DNA of 64,000 nt from Oxalobacteraceae bacterium. GTDB lineage: Bacteria > Pseudomonadota > Gammaproteobacteria > Burkholderiales > Burkholderiaceae_D. Each line of letters starts with the position of its first letter. Positions within the stretch are counted from its first letter, which is position 1. The position numbers and the translations under genes were made by a program. Shown here piece by piece: positions 20,460 through 29,004 of this stretch. Location of the stretch: the NCBI GenBank assembly GCA_947374865.1, contig CANCDR010000006.1:80282-144281 (forward strand). The letters are read 5' to 3'. The notes beneath the pieces were generated by a model. That model was given only the letters and a program-made list of their open reading frames with translations. It searched no databases and had not been told where the DNA came from.

Positions 20460-21092
20460 ATGAGCCGAGGTAAATTCATCACCTTCGAGGGCATTGACGG
20501 TGCAGGTAAATCCAGTCACCTGGCGTTTGTCGCCGAGTTTCTGCGTGCGCGTGGCAAAACCGTCATCACCAGTCGCGAACCCGGTGGTACGCCGCTGGGC
20601 GAAAAGCTGCGCGATTTACTGCTGCACGAAACGATGCATCTCGAGACCGAAGCCTTACTCATGTTTGCCTCACGTCGCGAACATATGGCGCAGCTGATCG
20701 AACCGGCTCTGGCCAGAGGCGACTGGGTTATTTCAGACCGATTTTCTGATGCCTCGTTTGCCTATCAGGGCGGTGGTCGCAAGCTTTCGCGCGCCAAACT
20801 GGAGGCGCTTGAAAATTGGGTGCATCCGCATTTGCAGCCCGATGTAACACTGCTGTTTGATGTGCCGCTGGAAGTTGCGCGAGCGCGTTTAAATGCCACC
20901 CGCATTCAGGACAAATTTGAACAGGAACAGAGCGATTTTTTTGCCGGCGCGCGCGAGGAATATTTGCGCCGTGCGGCACAGTTTCCGCAGCGCTTTCGCC
21001 TGATCGATTCGACTGCCACGATGGACGCGGTGCGTGCTCAGCTGATCACGATCCTCACGCCATTTGTCGTGCCGCAGCAGGGCAATTCCTAA
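20460..21092 (+). CDS. tmk: Thymidylate kinase
   Basis: Phosphorylates dTMP to dTDP. The 210-residue protein has the P-loop [11 protein letters not shown], the dTMP-binding [13 protein letters not shown] and [18 protein letters not shown], and a lid region with Arg residues ([12 protein letters not shown]). This is the normal bacterial size. It ends one base before the holB start. Confidence 0.96.
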   Translation: MSRGKFITFEGIDGAGKSSHLAFVAEFLRARGKTVITSREPGGTPLGEKLRDLLLHETMHLETEALLMFASRREHMAQLIEPALARGDWVISDRFSDASFAYQGGGRKLSRAKLEALENWVHPHLQPDVTLLFDVPLEVARARLNATRIQDKFEQEQSDFFAGAREEYLRRAAQFPQRFRLIDSTATMDAVRAQLITILTPFVVPQQGNS

Positions 21093-21093
21093 G

Positions 21094-22134
21094 ATGCAAA
21101 ACGCGCTCTATCCCTGGCAGGTATCGAGCTGGCAGCAGCTACACGCCATGCGCGACAGACTGCCGCATGCGCTGCTTCTGCATGGTAGTGCCGGTACCGG
21201 CAAAACGGCTTTCGCCGAACGCTTTGCGCGTTCGCTGTTATGTGAGACACCCGCCGCCGATGGCCAGCCGTGCGAGACCTGTGCCTCATGCGGCTGGTTC
21301 GCGCAATACAGTCATCCCGATTACCGCCGTGTGCGTCCCGAAGTACTGGATGAAGACGATGCCGCCGATGGCGAGGAGGTCGATGAGGGCAAAAAAATCA
21401 GTAAGTCGGCCAAGGCGCCCTCAAAAGATATTCGCATCGAACAGATTCGCGCCTTAACCAGCGTGATGACCATCTCGACCCACCGCTCCGGCAAGCGCGT
21501 GGTGCTGCTATATCCGGCCGAAGCGCTCAACGGCGCCGCCGCCAATGCCTTGCTGAAAACGCTGGAAGAACCGCCGCCGAATACGGTTCTGATTCTGGTA
21601 TCGAATGGATTGGATCGTCTGCTGCCGACCATCTTGTCGCGGTGTCGTAAATTTGCCATGCCGATGCCCTCCCAGGCCGAGGCGCTGAAGTGGCTGGTGG
21701 CGCAGGGCGTGGCCGACGCGCCAATGTGGCTCGCCGAACAGGGCGGTGCACCACTGGCGGCATTAGCACAGGTACAGTCCGAGTCAGATGAGCGCGAGGC
21801 GCTGGATGCCTTCCTCGCGCACTTGGCGCAACCCAGCGTAGAGGCCGCGCTCAAAACTGCCGAACGGCTGGCGAAATCGCCCCCGGTAATATTGCTTGGA
21901 TGCTTGCAACGCTGGCTCTATGACCTGGCTGCGCAGCAGCTGTCCGGTACAATTCGTTATTACCCGCGTTACCATAAGGCGCTGGCTGGCTTGGCGCAGC
22001 GGGTATCGAGTACGGATTTGCTACAAGCTGTGAAGTCGGCCAATACGCGGCGTGCCATCGCTGAACATCCGCTCTCGCCTAAGCTGTTTATCGAAGACAT
22101 GCTGCTGGAGTACGCGGCCTTGTTTGAGCGTTGA
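21094..22134 (+). CDS. holB: DNA polymerase III delta' subunit
   Basis: Delta' is the stator of the clamp loader that puts the beta clamp on DNA. The 346-residue protein starts MQNALYPWQ, has the P-loop-like HGSAGTGKTAFAERFA, a zinc module with spaced Cys (CETPAADGQPCETCASCGW) and the SRC-like motif ILSRCRKFAMP. Insertions of acidic residues (DEDDAADGEEVDEGKK, about 80-95) follow the zinc module and look like a lineage-specific loop. ATG 21094 comes one base after the tmk stop, which suggests coupling; an in-frame upstream start at 21064 would overlap tmk. Confidence 0.93.
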   Translation: MQNALYPWQVSSWQQLHAMRDRLPHALLLHGSAGTGKTAFAERFARSLLCETPAADGQPCETCASCGWFAQYSHPDYRRVRPEVLDEDDAADGEEVDEGKKISKSAKAPSKDIRIEQIRALTSVMTISTHRSGKRVVLLYPAEALNGAAANALLKTLEEPPPNTVLILVSNGLDRLLPTILSRCRKFAMPMPSQAEALKWLVAQGVADAPMWLAEQGGAPLAALAQVQSESDEREALDAFLAHLAQPSVEAALKTAERLAKSPPVILLGCLQRWLYDLAAQQLSGTIRYYPRYHKALAGLAQRVSSTDLLQAVKSANTRRAIAEHPLSPKLFIEDMLLEYAALFER

Positions 22135-22165
22135 ACGGATCGCTGAATTTAGCGTTCATTTTTTT
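22133..22165 (+). terminator. Weak hairpin with T-run after holB
   Basis: A CGCT/AGCG stem (22141-22154), extended by an imperfect GAACG/CGTTC pair, is followed by seven T. It could reduce read-through into pilZ. The stem is bulged, so confidence is low. Confidence 0.3.
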
Positions 22166-22210
22166 GATGGTATTTTTTAGATTTGTATTTCCTAGAATGA
22201 GAGAGGAACC

Positions 22211-22600
22211 ATGGCTGATCATCCCGTCCACACTGCGCAGCCTGCCAGCCCCGCTTCCTCTGCCAGCCGGCCGTCTATCTTGTCTTTGCCGATCAAGGAA
22301 AAGGCGGCGCTGTATGCCGCGTATATGCCGTTTTTGCAAAATGGCGGGATCTTCGTGCCGACGACCAAGGCCTATTTGCTAGGCGAAGACATTTACTTAT
22401 TACTCAGCCTGCTGGATGATCCGACCAAATATCCGGTGGCTGGCAAGATCGCCTGGATTACACCGCCCGGCGCGATGAGCAAGACGCCTGGTATCGGAGT
22501 ACATTTTTCTGCTGACGAAAGCGGTCAGCGGCTACGGCTGCGGATAGAAGAATTACTCGGTTCCGCGCTGGCTTCTTCGCGCGCCACACACACTCTTTGA
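22211..22600 (+). CDS. pilZ: PilZ-domain type IV pilus protein
   Basis: A 129-residue PilZ-domain protein right after holB, the classic position of PilZ itself, which is needed for type IV pilus assembly and works with PilB and FimX-like proteins. The N-terminal c-di-GMP motif RxxxR is not seen, as in other true PilZ proteins. The middle reads NGGIFVPTTKAYLLGEDIYL and GKIAWITPPG, typical of the fold. The N-terminal 25 residues are Ala/Pro/Ser-rich and probably disordered. A strong ribosome binding site (GAGAGAGGAA) precedes ATG 22211. Confidence 0.88.
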   Translation: MADHPVHTAQPASPASSASRPSILSLPIKEKAALYAAYMPFLQNGGIFVPTTKAYLLGEDIYLLLSLLDDPTKYPVAGKIAWITPPGAMSKTPGIGVHFSADESGQRLRLRIEELLGSALASSRATHTL

Positions 22601-22621
22601 TGTCATTTTAAGTAAAACTGC

Positions 22622-23119
22622 ATGCCTTACTCTCATCGTTTAGCCCAAATTGCCGACCTGCCGGCAATCGTCGCCATCTACAATAGTACGGTCGCAGGCC
22701 GCATGGTGACCGCCGATACCGAACCCGTGAGCGTGGCCTCGCGCCAGGGCTGGTTCGACGAACATGTGCCGCAGCGCCGTCCGCTCTGGGTGGTGGAAGA
22801 AGGCGGGCGCATCATTGGCTGGCTGTCGTATTCCAATTTTTACGGACGTCCCGCCTATGCTGGCACGGCAGAATTGTCGATCTATCTGCACGAGTCAGCG
22901 CGCGGCAAGGGTTTGGGTAGTTATTTGCTGACCGAAGCGATCACCTTTGCGCCCGAACTGGGCGTGCATACTTTGCTGGGTTTTATCTTTGGTCACAATA
23001 CGCCGAGCCTGAAATTATTTGCCCACTTTGGTTTTGCAGAGTGGGCCAACATGCCGCGCGTAGCCACCCTCGATGAGATCGAACGCGATCTTCTTATTCT
23101 CGGCAAACGGATTAGCTGA
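22622..23119 (+). CDS. GNAT N-acetyltransferase, phosphinothricin acetyltransferase-like
   Basis: A 165-residue acetyl-CoA-dependent N-acetyltransferase. The CoA-binding loop is ARGKGLGSYLLTEA, and the segment WLSYSNFYGRPAYAGTAELSIYL is characteristic of the Pat/Bar/MnaT group that acetylates phosphinothricin, methionine sulfoximine or related amino acids. The true substrate is unknown. It ends two bases before the tatD start, so the two are probably co-translated. Confidence 0.82.
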   Translation: MPYSHRLAQIADLPAIVAIYNSTVAGRMVTADTEPVSVASRQGWFDEHVPQRRPLWVVEEGGRIIGWLSYSNFYGRPAYAGTAELSIYLHESARGKGLGSYLLTEAITFAPELGVHTLLGFIFGHNTPSLKLFAHFGFAEWANMPRVATLDEIERDLLILGKRIS

Positions 23120-23121
23120 CG

Positions 23122-23919
23122 ATGTATATAGACTCTCATTGCCATATTAATTTTCCTGAGCTGGCGGCGCGACTGCCGGAAATTTTCAGCAAGATGACTG
23201 AAAACGCGGTCACGCATGCGCTCTGTGTGTCGGTGAATTTGCCGGATTTCCCCCAGGTGCTCGCGCTCGCCGAACAGTATCCGCATGTGTATGCCTCGGT
23301 CGGTGTGCATCCCGATTATGAAGACACGCCTGAACCCTCGGTCGAACAGCTGGTCGCCTTGGCCGATCATCCGCGCATTGTGGCCATTGGTGAGACCGGG
23401 CTCGATTATTTCCGCCTACAGGGTGATCTGGCGTGGCAGCGCGAGCGTTTTCGGGTGCATATTCGTGCCTCACGCGCGACCGGTAAGCCGCTCATTATTC
23501 ATACCCGAGCCGCATCTGAAGACACGCTGCGCATCATGCAGGAAGAAGGTGCTGGCACCAATGCCGGTGGCGCGGGTGGGGTGATGCATTGCTTTACCGA
23601 GTCGCTCGAGGTGGCGCAGGCGGCGATCGCGATGGGTTTTTATATTTCGTTTTCCGGCATCGTGAGTTTCAAGAGCGCGCGCGATTTGCAGGCCGTGGCG
23701 CGGGCTGTGCCACTGTCGCATATGCTGATCGAAACCGACTCGCCCTATCTTGCGCCGGTACCGTTTCGTGGGCGGATGAATGAACCAGGTCTGGTCAGGC
23801 ATGTGGCCGAATGTATCGCCGTGCTCAGAGACGAACCGCTGGAACGGATAGCGCAACAGACGACGGATAATTTTTTTAAGCTGTTTAAATTACCTGCCGT
23901 TGGTGTCGGGTCGGCCTGA
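23122..23919 (+). CDS. TatD-family metal-dependent hydrolase/DNase
   Basis: A 265-residue TIM-barrel metal hydrolase of the TatD/YcfH/YjjV group. Metal ligands are visible: the HxH in DSHCHINFPE, the Glu in IGETGLDYF, His residues in PLIIHTRAA and MHCFTES, and Asp in ETDSPYLAPVPFRG. E. coli relatives are 3'-5' exonucleases or DNases. Its place after tmk-holB-pilZ resembles E. coli, where ycfH follows holB. Confidence 0.9.
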   Translation: MYIDSHCHINFPELAARLPEIFSKMTENAVTHALCVSVNLPDFPQVLALAEQYPHVYASVGVHPDYEDTPEPSVEQLVALADHPRIVAIGETGLDYFRLQGDLAWQRERFRVHIRASRATGKPLIIHTRAASEDTLRIMQEEGAGTNAGGAGGVMHCFTESLEVAQAAIAMGFYISFSGIVSFKSARDLQAVARAVPLSHMLIETDSPYLAPVPFRGRMNEPGLVRHVAECIAVLRDEPLERIAQQTTDNFFKLFKLPAVGVGSA

Positions 23920-24013
23920 GCGTTCACTGAAAATATCCACAGACCGCGCGCTGGTTTGATTATCCATTCATGCATGCATTCGTCAACATTTGTGTCAGTG
24001 CCGGCGCTAACCC

Positions 24014-24589
24014 TCATACAAGGATAGTGCCGCAGTCCGCTTCACACTGCAGCGAGGTTGCCGGATACCGTGCCGGCACCTCGATCCAGCGCGCGCACAC
24101 CCATTGACCCAACATACGCACCGGAATACCCGCCCGTCGGGTAAGGATTCCCCAGCGCGATAAAAGTCGTTCCACCCCCACTGGCGAGAGCGCGATCAGT
24201 CGCACTACCCCCAGCTCGGCAGCACAAGCCAACACGGCATCGATGAGCGGGCGCGTGATTGCCGGACCATCCGAGGAAAAACGTGAGAGCTCCCAAATCT
24301 GCCTTGATCGCGGTAAATGGTCTTGCATCAGATGGGGAAAAACTTCCTGCATCAAGGTCGGCTGTGTCGTCGGCAGTAATCGCGCACAGCCGCATATCTG
24401 ACCCTCATCGTTAAGCGCAATGACGTACACCGTTTCCTGCTGGTCGAACTGATCCTGCTCCTGCTGCTGATGGGGTCCGCTGGCCAGTGGCCAGCCCAGT
24501 TGCTGAATAAAAATCCGCTGCCGATAGCGCCCCAAGGCGGACGGCAGATGCGCAGCGAGCTGGTGACGAACACCGGAAATGATGCGCAT
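24014..24589 (-). CDS. Acyl-homoserine-lactone synthase, LuxI family
   Basis: Makes an N-acyl-homoserine lactone from S-adenosylmethionine and acyl-ACP. All the family's invariant residues can be read from Met at 24589: R23/R25 and F27 in RYRQRIF, W33, D46 and D49, R70 in CGCAR, E100 and R103 in WELSRF. Length 191 residues is a little short of 200-210. An upstream ATG at 24631 adds 14 hydrophobic residues and has a weak AGGG element, but the family alignment (compare SolI/TofI starts) favours 24589. It is divergent from a luxR gene 200 bases away. The acyl chain cannot be predicted. Confidence 0.88.
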   Translation of the reverse strand: MRIISGVRHQLAAHLPSALGRYRQRIFIQQLGWPLASGPHQQQEQDQFDQQETVYVIALNDEGQICGCARLLPTTQPTLMQEVFPHLMQDHLPRSRQIWELSRFSSDGPAITRPLIDAVLACAAELGVVRLIALSPVGVERLLSRWGILTRRAGIPVRMLGQWVCARWIEVPARYPATSLQCEADCGTILV

Positions 24590-24644
24590 GGGGAGGAGAA
24601 TGGAAAATGACAATGTTCCCAAGATTAGCATTTTGATATGCGCC

Positions 24645-24663
24645 CTGCATTAACGGCATGCAG
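24645..24663. promoter_or_regulatory. lux-box-like inverted repeat upstream of luxI
   Basis: CTGCAT (24645-24650) and ATGCAG (24658-24663) form a 19-base dyad with a 7-base centre, in the gap between the divergent luxI and luxR. The size and CTG...CAG ends fit a LuxR-type operator, but the inner bases do not match the classical lux box. Confidence 0.4.
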
Positions 24664-24757
24664 TTTGTTGTATCGATGGTGTTTGCCACGGACCAATTGA
24701 GCATTTGCATAAAAATACTAAAAAGATCATACAATTTAAATTATACTTTTGCCAATT

Positions 24758-24772
24758 ATGAACAAGGTTCAT
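24758..24772. promoter_or_regulatory. Perfect dyad just upstream of luxR
   Basis: ATGAAC-AAG-GTTCAT is a perfect 6-base dyad ending 17 bases before the luxR start. It sits in an AT-rich stretch that also has AATTTAAATT at 24733-24742. It could be an autoregulatory operator or a small hairpin near the ribosome binding site. Confidence 0.35.
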
Positions 24773-24789
24773 GGCAGAAAGTAGACCAA

Positions 24790-25503
24790 ATGAAGTCTTG
24801 GCAAGAAGATCACCTGAATGCCTTATTGCGCATGAAAGACGAGTCAGAGTTGATGACGCGTCTGGCCCACTCTGCCAGGCAAATGGGCTTTGACTATTGC
24901 GCTTATGGGGCGCAGATGCCGGTGCCCTTTATCTGTCCTACAGTCACATTGATCAATACGTATCCCGCGTCCTGGAAAAATCGTTACGCCGTGCAAAATT
25001 ATCTGGAAATCGATCCGATCGTCGCCTACGGACGTCGGAGTTGTTTGCCGTTGGTATGGTCCGAGCAATTATTTAAAGACGTGCCGGCGTTTTGGGATGA
25101 GGCACAAAGCCATGGACTGAAGGGCGGCTGGTCGAAGTCGGTGCGGGATGCACAGGGCACGCTCGGCATGCTCAGTATGGCGCGCGATGGTGCGGCAATG
25201 GGCGCGAATGAAATCTTTTCAAAAAATGCACGCCTGTCGTGGCTGAGTGACTTTGCTCACGTCGGCATGATGCAACTCCTGTTACCTAAACTGGTACCTG
25301 AAAGTCAGATTATTCTTACCGATCGCGAGCTCGAAGTCTTACGCTGGACGGCCGAGGGCAAGACTGCCTTTGAAATCGGCCATATCCTGCGGGTTTCTGA
25401 GCGCACGATCAATTTTCACATCAATAATATTGTGCAAAAACTCGGCGCCTGCAATAAAACACAGGCTGCCGTTAAAGCCGTTACGCTCGGTATGTTGATT
25501 TGA
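24790..25503 (+). CDS. AHL-responsive LuxR-family transcription regulator
   Basis: A 237-residue quorum-sensing regulator. The N-terminal autoinducer-binding domain keeps the TraR-type ligand residues: W62 and Y66 in SWKNRYAV, D75-P76 in EIDPIVAYG and W90. The C-terminal GerE-type helix-turn-helix reads LTDRELEVLRWTAEGKTAFE and SERTINFHINNI. ATG 24790, with the purine-rich AGAAAG ahead of it, gives the normal family length; the frame is open to 24658 but that extension has no family likeness. It very likely senses the AHL made by the divergent synthase. Confidence 0.9.
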   Translation: MKSWQEDHLNALLRMKDESELMTRLAHSARQMGFDYCAYGAQMPVPFICPTVTLINTYPASWKNRYAVQNYLEIDPIVAYGRRSCLPLVWSEQLFKDVPAFWDEAQSHGLKGGWSKSVRDAQGTLGMLSMARDGAAMGANEIFSKNARLSWLSDFAHVGMMQLLLPKLVPESQIILTDRELEVLRWTAEGKTAFEIGHILRVSERTINFHINNIVQKLGACNKTQAAVKAVTLGMLI

Positions 25504-25525
25504 TCACGGATTGATGATGCATTGA

Positions 25526-26113
25526 TTACTGGCGCATCAGTTCAAGGATGCGGGCCTGCGTAACGGCGTCCAGCTGCGGCAATATCTTGCTGAATTTCTC
25601 GCCATTTTGCATGTTCAGAGTTTGCTCTGCCGTCATCGGTGCTGGTGCGCGCGCGGGTGCTGTGGGAGCAGGGGCCGGTGACATCCACTGCCGGGCAAAA
25701 AATAGTCCGCACAGCGTGAGCGCTGCTGTAAGGAGTGCGGTAACGAGCACGCTGGCGCTCCAAAAGAAAATCCGCCGCAGTGTGGACGCTGCCGACTTGC
25801 TGGATTTGACTTGTTCTGAGGTCTGTTCTGCGGCCGGTTCATCGCTGCGAGCGCTGCTGCGCTGGACGGTGCGCTTGTATCGTTCGCCGGCTTCGAGCAG
25901 CGTATCGGACTGGCGGATAATGGATTCAATCATCGTATCGACGGCAATGCGTTGGCGTTCAACACCCTCGGCCAGCACCGCATCGTTGAGAGCCACCAGC
26001 GCAAACACCGGATCAGTCGTATCGATACGAATGCCGGTTTTTTCAAACACATGGGTCCGCAGTTTGGCGGTGTCCATGGGCTGGCTTGGTGCTTCGTTTT
26101 GGCCGCTCACCAC
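25526..26113 (-). CDS. TraM-like conjugal transfer protein (IncP type), orphan
   Basis: A 195-residue protein. The N terminus (KTGIRIDTTDPVFALVALND) resembles IncP-type TraM, which begins with a similar DP-containing stretch in front of a coiled region. Then come a helical segment (VERQRIAVDTMIESIIRQSD), a charged linker, one membrane segment (about 114-139, ASVLVTALLTAALTLCGLFFA) and a periplasmic Ala/Pro-rich tail. Its start overlaps the end of the TraL-like gene by seven bases, in the traL-traM order of IncP plasmids. No relaxase, coupling protein or pilus gene is near. The identification is from remembered family features, so moderate. Confidence 0.6.
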   Translation of the reverse strand: MVSGQNEAPSQPMDTAKLRTHVFEKTGIRIDTTDPVFALVALNDAVLAEGVERQRIAVDTMIESIIRQSDTLLEAGERYKRTVQRSSARSDEPAAEQTSEQVKSSKSAASTLRRIFFWSASVLVTALLTAALTLCGLFFARQWMSPAPAPTAPARAPAPMTAEQTLNMQNGEKFSKILPQLDAVTQARILELMRQ

Positions 26114-26838
26114 TGCACCTCGTCAAGCTGTGAATAGATACTTTTGTAGACGGTCTTGATACGCTGTTTTTCCATGATGTTGAAACGTTCGCTTTGTATA
26201 ACTTCATCCAGAGTCATGCGGCTGGTATTCATTTTTTTGATGTCGGCACCGAAGGTATCGGAGTTACGTAAAGCCAGTCGAACTCGCCCCTTTACCTTAT
26301 GTGCGTGATCGCTATAGGTTTGCGAATCAATAAAGAGTTTTCCGCTCGGTGTTTGCAAGACGCCAAAATGTTCGTTCTCCCACAAGACCAGCGGCACCTT
26401 GGTGCTGGTCGCCGTGGTCGTGAAGCCGACGGCAGTGTCGTGCAGCGTATCGCCACCACCGACGATGGTATGGATAATCACATTGCGGCCACTTTCCTTG
26501 AACAGGTCAAAGGCGGCGTTTTCGAGCAAATAAGCCATCAGCGGAGAAAAGGTATTGGCGCCATTATCGATCACGCAATTACCGTCGGCGGCCAGAATGT
26601 CGATGATGAGCGCATCAAAGCGTTTGGGGTCGATGGTGCGGCTGTCATTCATGACCGGCACATGCTTAACCTGCATCGCCTTATAGCGCGAGAAGGTGGT
26701 GTTCTCCTGATCGGTATCGTAGCAGCGTAGCGGCGCCTCCGGATAGGTGGTTTTGATCCATTGCGCGAGGAGCGTGGATACCAGTGTTTTGCCGATCCCG
26801 CCTTTGCCTTGCAAAATGAAATGGACGGTATTTTTCAT
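26107..26838 (-). CDS. TraL-like ParA/MinD-fold ATPase (IncP type), orphan
   Basis: A 243-residue P-loop ATPase of the ParA/MinD fold with Walker A QGKGGIGKTL at about 10-18. Many segments recall IncP TraL: CYDTDQENTTFSRYKAMQV, VIDNGANTFSPLMAYLL, VIIHTIVGGGDTLHDT and PLVLWENEHFG. TraL has a poorly known role in IncP conjugative DNA processing. ATG 26838 fits the family; the frame extends to 26898 without likeness. Together with the TraM-like gene this is a two-gene remnant or a reused module beside a quorum-sensing pair. Confidence 0.7.
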   Translation of the reverse strand: MKNTVHFILQGKGGIGKTLVSTLLAQWIKTTYPEAPLRCYDTDQENTTFSRYKAMQVKHVPVMNDSRTIDPKRFDALIIDILAADGNCVIDNGANTFSPLMAYLLENAAFDLFKESGRNVIIHTIVGGGDTLHDTAVGFTTTATSTKVPLVLWENEHFGVLQTPSGKLFIDSQTYSDHAHKVKGRVRLALRNSDTFGADIKKMNTSRMTLDEVIQSERFNIMEKQRIKTVYKSIYSQLDEVQW

Positions 26839-27077
26839 GACAAAAGAAGCCTTCGAATACGGGTTAAAACAATGCAATGGGCCCACTGAGAGGGGCAAGG
26901 AAGCTTATTCTATTACTTCTTGACACGGTATTGAACTTTTTACCGCGCTTATCCACACGAATGTGTCGACGGCTCGGACTTTGCGCAAAATGGGATTTCA
27001 TCGAAATACGTGAAACTGTCAGCGCATTTTCTGGTCAGATTTGCACCTTTTGTGCTTACTTATATGGAGAATCGATC

Positions 27078-27590
27078 ATGAAAATTGCCTCAATACTGAC
27101 GCTGTCGCTTTTCACGCTCGCCGGCGTCCCCTTGGCCAGCATTCCCGTCGCAGCCCAGACTTCCGGTATTACGGAAAGTACCGATCCAGCCAAGGCGGCC
27201 GCGGTTGAACGACGGGCGCAAGAGTTACGAGCGCAAGAACAACGAGCGCAAGAACGCCGCGCACGACAGTCGGCTGGCAGCAGCGGTGCGACCGCCACAG
27301 CAGGTACCGGCGCGAGTTCGGAAGAAGCCAAGCCGGTAAAGAAAAAAGCCAAGGTCAAACATAAGAAGCATGCTAAGAGTAAAGCAGGCACCAAGGCCGT
27401 TAGCACGGGCGCTGCCGGTGGCGCGGGGCAGGGCGCTACCAGCGGGGCCAGTGGAACCAGTGGAGCCAGCGGAGCCAGCGGCACGGGGGCCTCCAGCGGC
27501 ACACCGCAGAGCGGTGCTGGCACCACTGCCCCTGCGGCACACACGGCAGGTAGCACGGCGGGCAAACAAGAAAAGGCCGCACCAAAGTAA
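27078..27590 (+). CDS. Secreted low-complexity Ala/Gly/Ser/Lys-rich protein
   Basis: A 170-residue protein with a clear signal peptide (MKIASILTLSLFTLAGVP, cleavage near VAAQT) and good ribosome binding site GGAGA seven bases before ATG 27078. The mature part has an Arg/Glu/Gln helix made of repeats of AQERRA/AQEQRA, a Lys/His-rich block (KKKAKVKHKKHAKSK) and a long Gly/Ser/Ala/Thr region with GASGTSGASGASGTG-type repeats. No family or function is recognised. The composition suggests a disordered envelope or surface protein. Confidence 0.65.
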   Translation: MKIASILTLSLFTLAGVPLASIPVAAQTSGITESTDPAKAAAVERRAQELRAQEQRAQERRARQSAGSSGATATAGTGASSEEAKPVKKKAKVKHKKHAKSKAGTKAVSTGAAGGAGQGATSGASGTSGASGASGTGASSGTPQSGAGTTAPAAHTAGSTAGKQEKAAPK

Positions 27591-27618
27591 ATTCGCAGTA
27601 AATGAAATAAGCACGATA

Positions 27619-27654
27619 CCAGGGTGCCCCGACGATCGCGTCGGGGCACCCTGG
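27619..27654. terminator. Long GC-rich hairpin between convergent genes
   Basis: Perfect 16-bp arms (27619-27634 and 27639-27654) around a 4-base loop. It starts 28 bases after the low-complexity gene and ends exactly at the stop codon of the aminotransferase gene. No T-run follows on either strand. A bidirectional terminator or RNA-stabilising hairpin is likely. Confidence 0.65.
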
Positions 27655-29001
27655 TCAGGCGGTGAGGGCTACTGTGTCCTGCTCAGTCGCCGCATCAACG
27701 GCATCGCCCAATCTTTCAACGATGGTCTCAATGGTCGTGGCATCAACGATGAAGGGTGGCGCTAACAGGATGTGGTCACCCAGATGACCGTCGATGGTAC
27801 CGCCCATCGGATAGACCATCAGGTCGCGCGCCATCGCTTCTGCGCGGATCTGCGTATGCAAACGACGCGCCGGATCAAAGGGCGTTTTATGCGTCCGGTC
27901 CGCCACCAGCTCAAGCCCCCAGAACAGCCCGCGTCCGCGAATGTCACCGATCGCCGGATGGGAGGCAAAGCGTTCACGCAAAGCCGCTTCGAGTTGGCGA
28001 CCACGCGCTTGCACATTACTCAGCAAATCCTGTTCACGGATGACGCGCTGAACCGAGAGCGCAGCAGCGCAGGCCAGTGGGTGGCCGACATAGGTATGAC
28101 CATGTTGGAACAGACCCGAGCCCTTGGCAAAACTGTCAAATATTTTTGCCCCGACTAGCGTCGCACCAATCGGCGCATAGCCACCGCCCAGACCTTTGGC
28201 GATCGTCAGCAGATCGGGTGCTACGCCCTCCTGCGTACAGGCATGCAGACTGCCGGTACGCCCCATACCGCACATGACTTCATCGAGGATCAGCAGGATA
28301 TCGTGGCGATCGCAAATCTCGCGAATCCGTCGCAGATAACCCGGCGCTGGCGGCACCGCACCAAGCGTGGCACCGACCACGGTTTCGGCGACGAAAGCGA
28401 TGACGTTTTCTGCGCCGAGTTCGGCAATCTTGGCCTCTAAGGCATTGGCCGAACGCAGACCATACTCTTGCAGGCTTTCGTGCGATGCACGGTATCGGTA
28501 GGCATAGCAAGGATCAATGTAGGCGCTGTCGATCAGGATGGGCGCAAACTGCGCGCGCCGCCAGGCATTGCCACCGACAGCCAGCGCGCCGAGGGTATTG
28601 CCATGATAGCTTTGTCGGCGGGCGATGAAATGCCGCCGTTGCGGCTGGCCGATTTCGACATAATATTGACGCGCCATTTTGAGCGCCGCTTCCACGGCTT
28701 CCGATCCGCCGGATACCAGATAGGCATGTGACAAGCCCGGCGGGGCATGGGCCATCAGTTCATCGCCCAATGCTTCGGCGGCATCGCTAGTAAAGAAACT
28801 GGTGTGTGCGTAGCTCAGCTGATCCAGCTGCGCATGCATGGCGGCGACCACCTGCGGATGCTGGTGGCCCAGACACGATACCGCTGCGCCGCCGCAGGCA
28901 TCGATGTAGGATCGGCCATCGGCATCGCGCAGCACGACCCCGGCGCCACTGACGGCGCGCGGATACTGGCGGTGAATTTGTCGGTGAAGTAAATGGGTCA
29001 T
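27655..29001 (-). CDS. Class III (omega-type) PLP-dependent aminotransferase
   Basis: A 448-residue fold-type I aminotransferase. The PLP-binding motifs are VSGGSEAVEAALKMARQYY, ILDEVMCGMGRTGS with the cofactor-contacting Asp, and the Schiff-base Lys in LLTIAKGLGGGYAPIG. Class III enzymes act on distal amino groups of omega-amino acids, diamines or beta-amino acids. It is four codons or fewer from the KamA-like gene upstream (three-base gap), so it probably acts on the aminomutase product, for example a beta-amino acid. That is inference; an ordinary diamine or 4-aminobutyrate aminotransferase is the alternative. Confidence 0.85.
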   Translation of the reverse strand: MTHLLHRQIHRQYPRAVSGAGVVLRDADGRSYIDACGGAAVSCLGHQHPQVVAAMHAQLDQLSYAHTSFFTSDAAEALGDELMAHAPPGLSHAYLVSGGSEAVEAALKMARQYYVEIGQPQRRHFIARRQSYHGNTLGALAVGGNAWRRAQFAPILIDSAYIDPCYAYRYRASHESLQEYGLRSANALEAKIAELGAENVIAFVAETVVGATLGAVPPAPGYLRRIREICDRHDILLILDEVMCGMGRTGSLHACTQEGVAPDLLTIAKGLGGGYAPIGATLVGAKIFDSFAKGSGLFQHGHTYVGHPLACAAALSVQRVIREQDLLSNVQARGRQLEAALRERFASHPAIGDIRGRGLFWGLELVADRTHKTPFDPARRLHTQIRAEAMARDLMVYPMGGTIDGHLGDHILLAPPFIVDATTIETIVERLGDAVDAATEQDTVALTA

Positions 29002-29004
29002 GGC

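Noticed and set aside
27056..27649. 197-residue frame antisense to the low-complexity gene
   Set aside because: Mirror of the repetitive plus-strand gene, with no ribosome binding site or signal; the plus strand has a good signal peptide and GGAGA.
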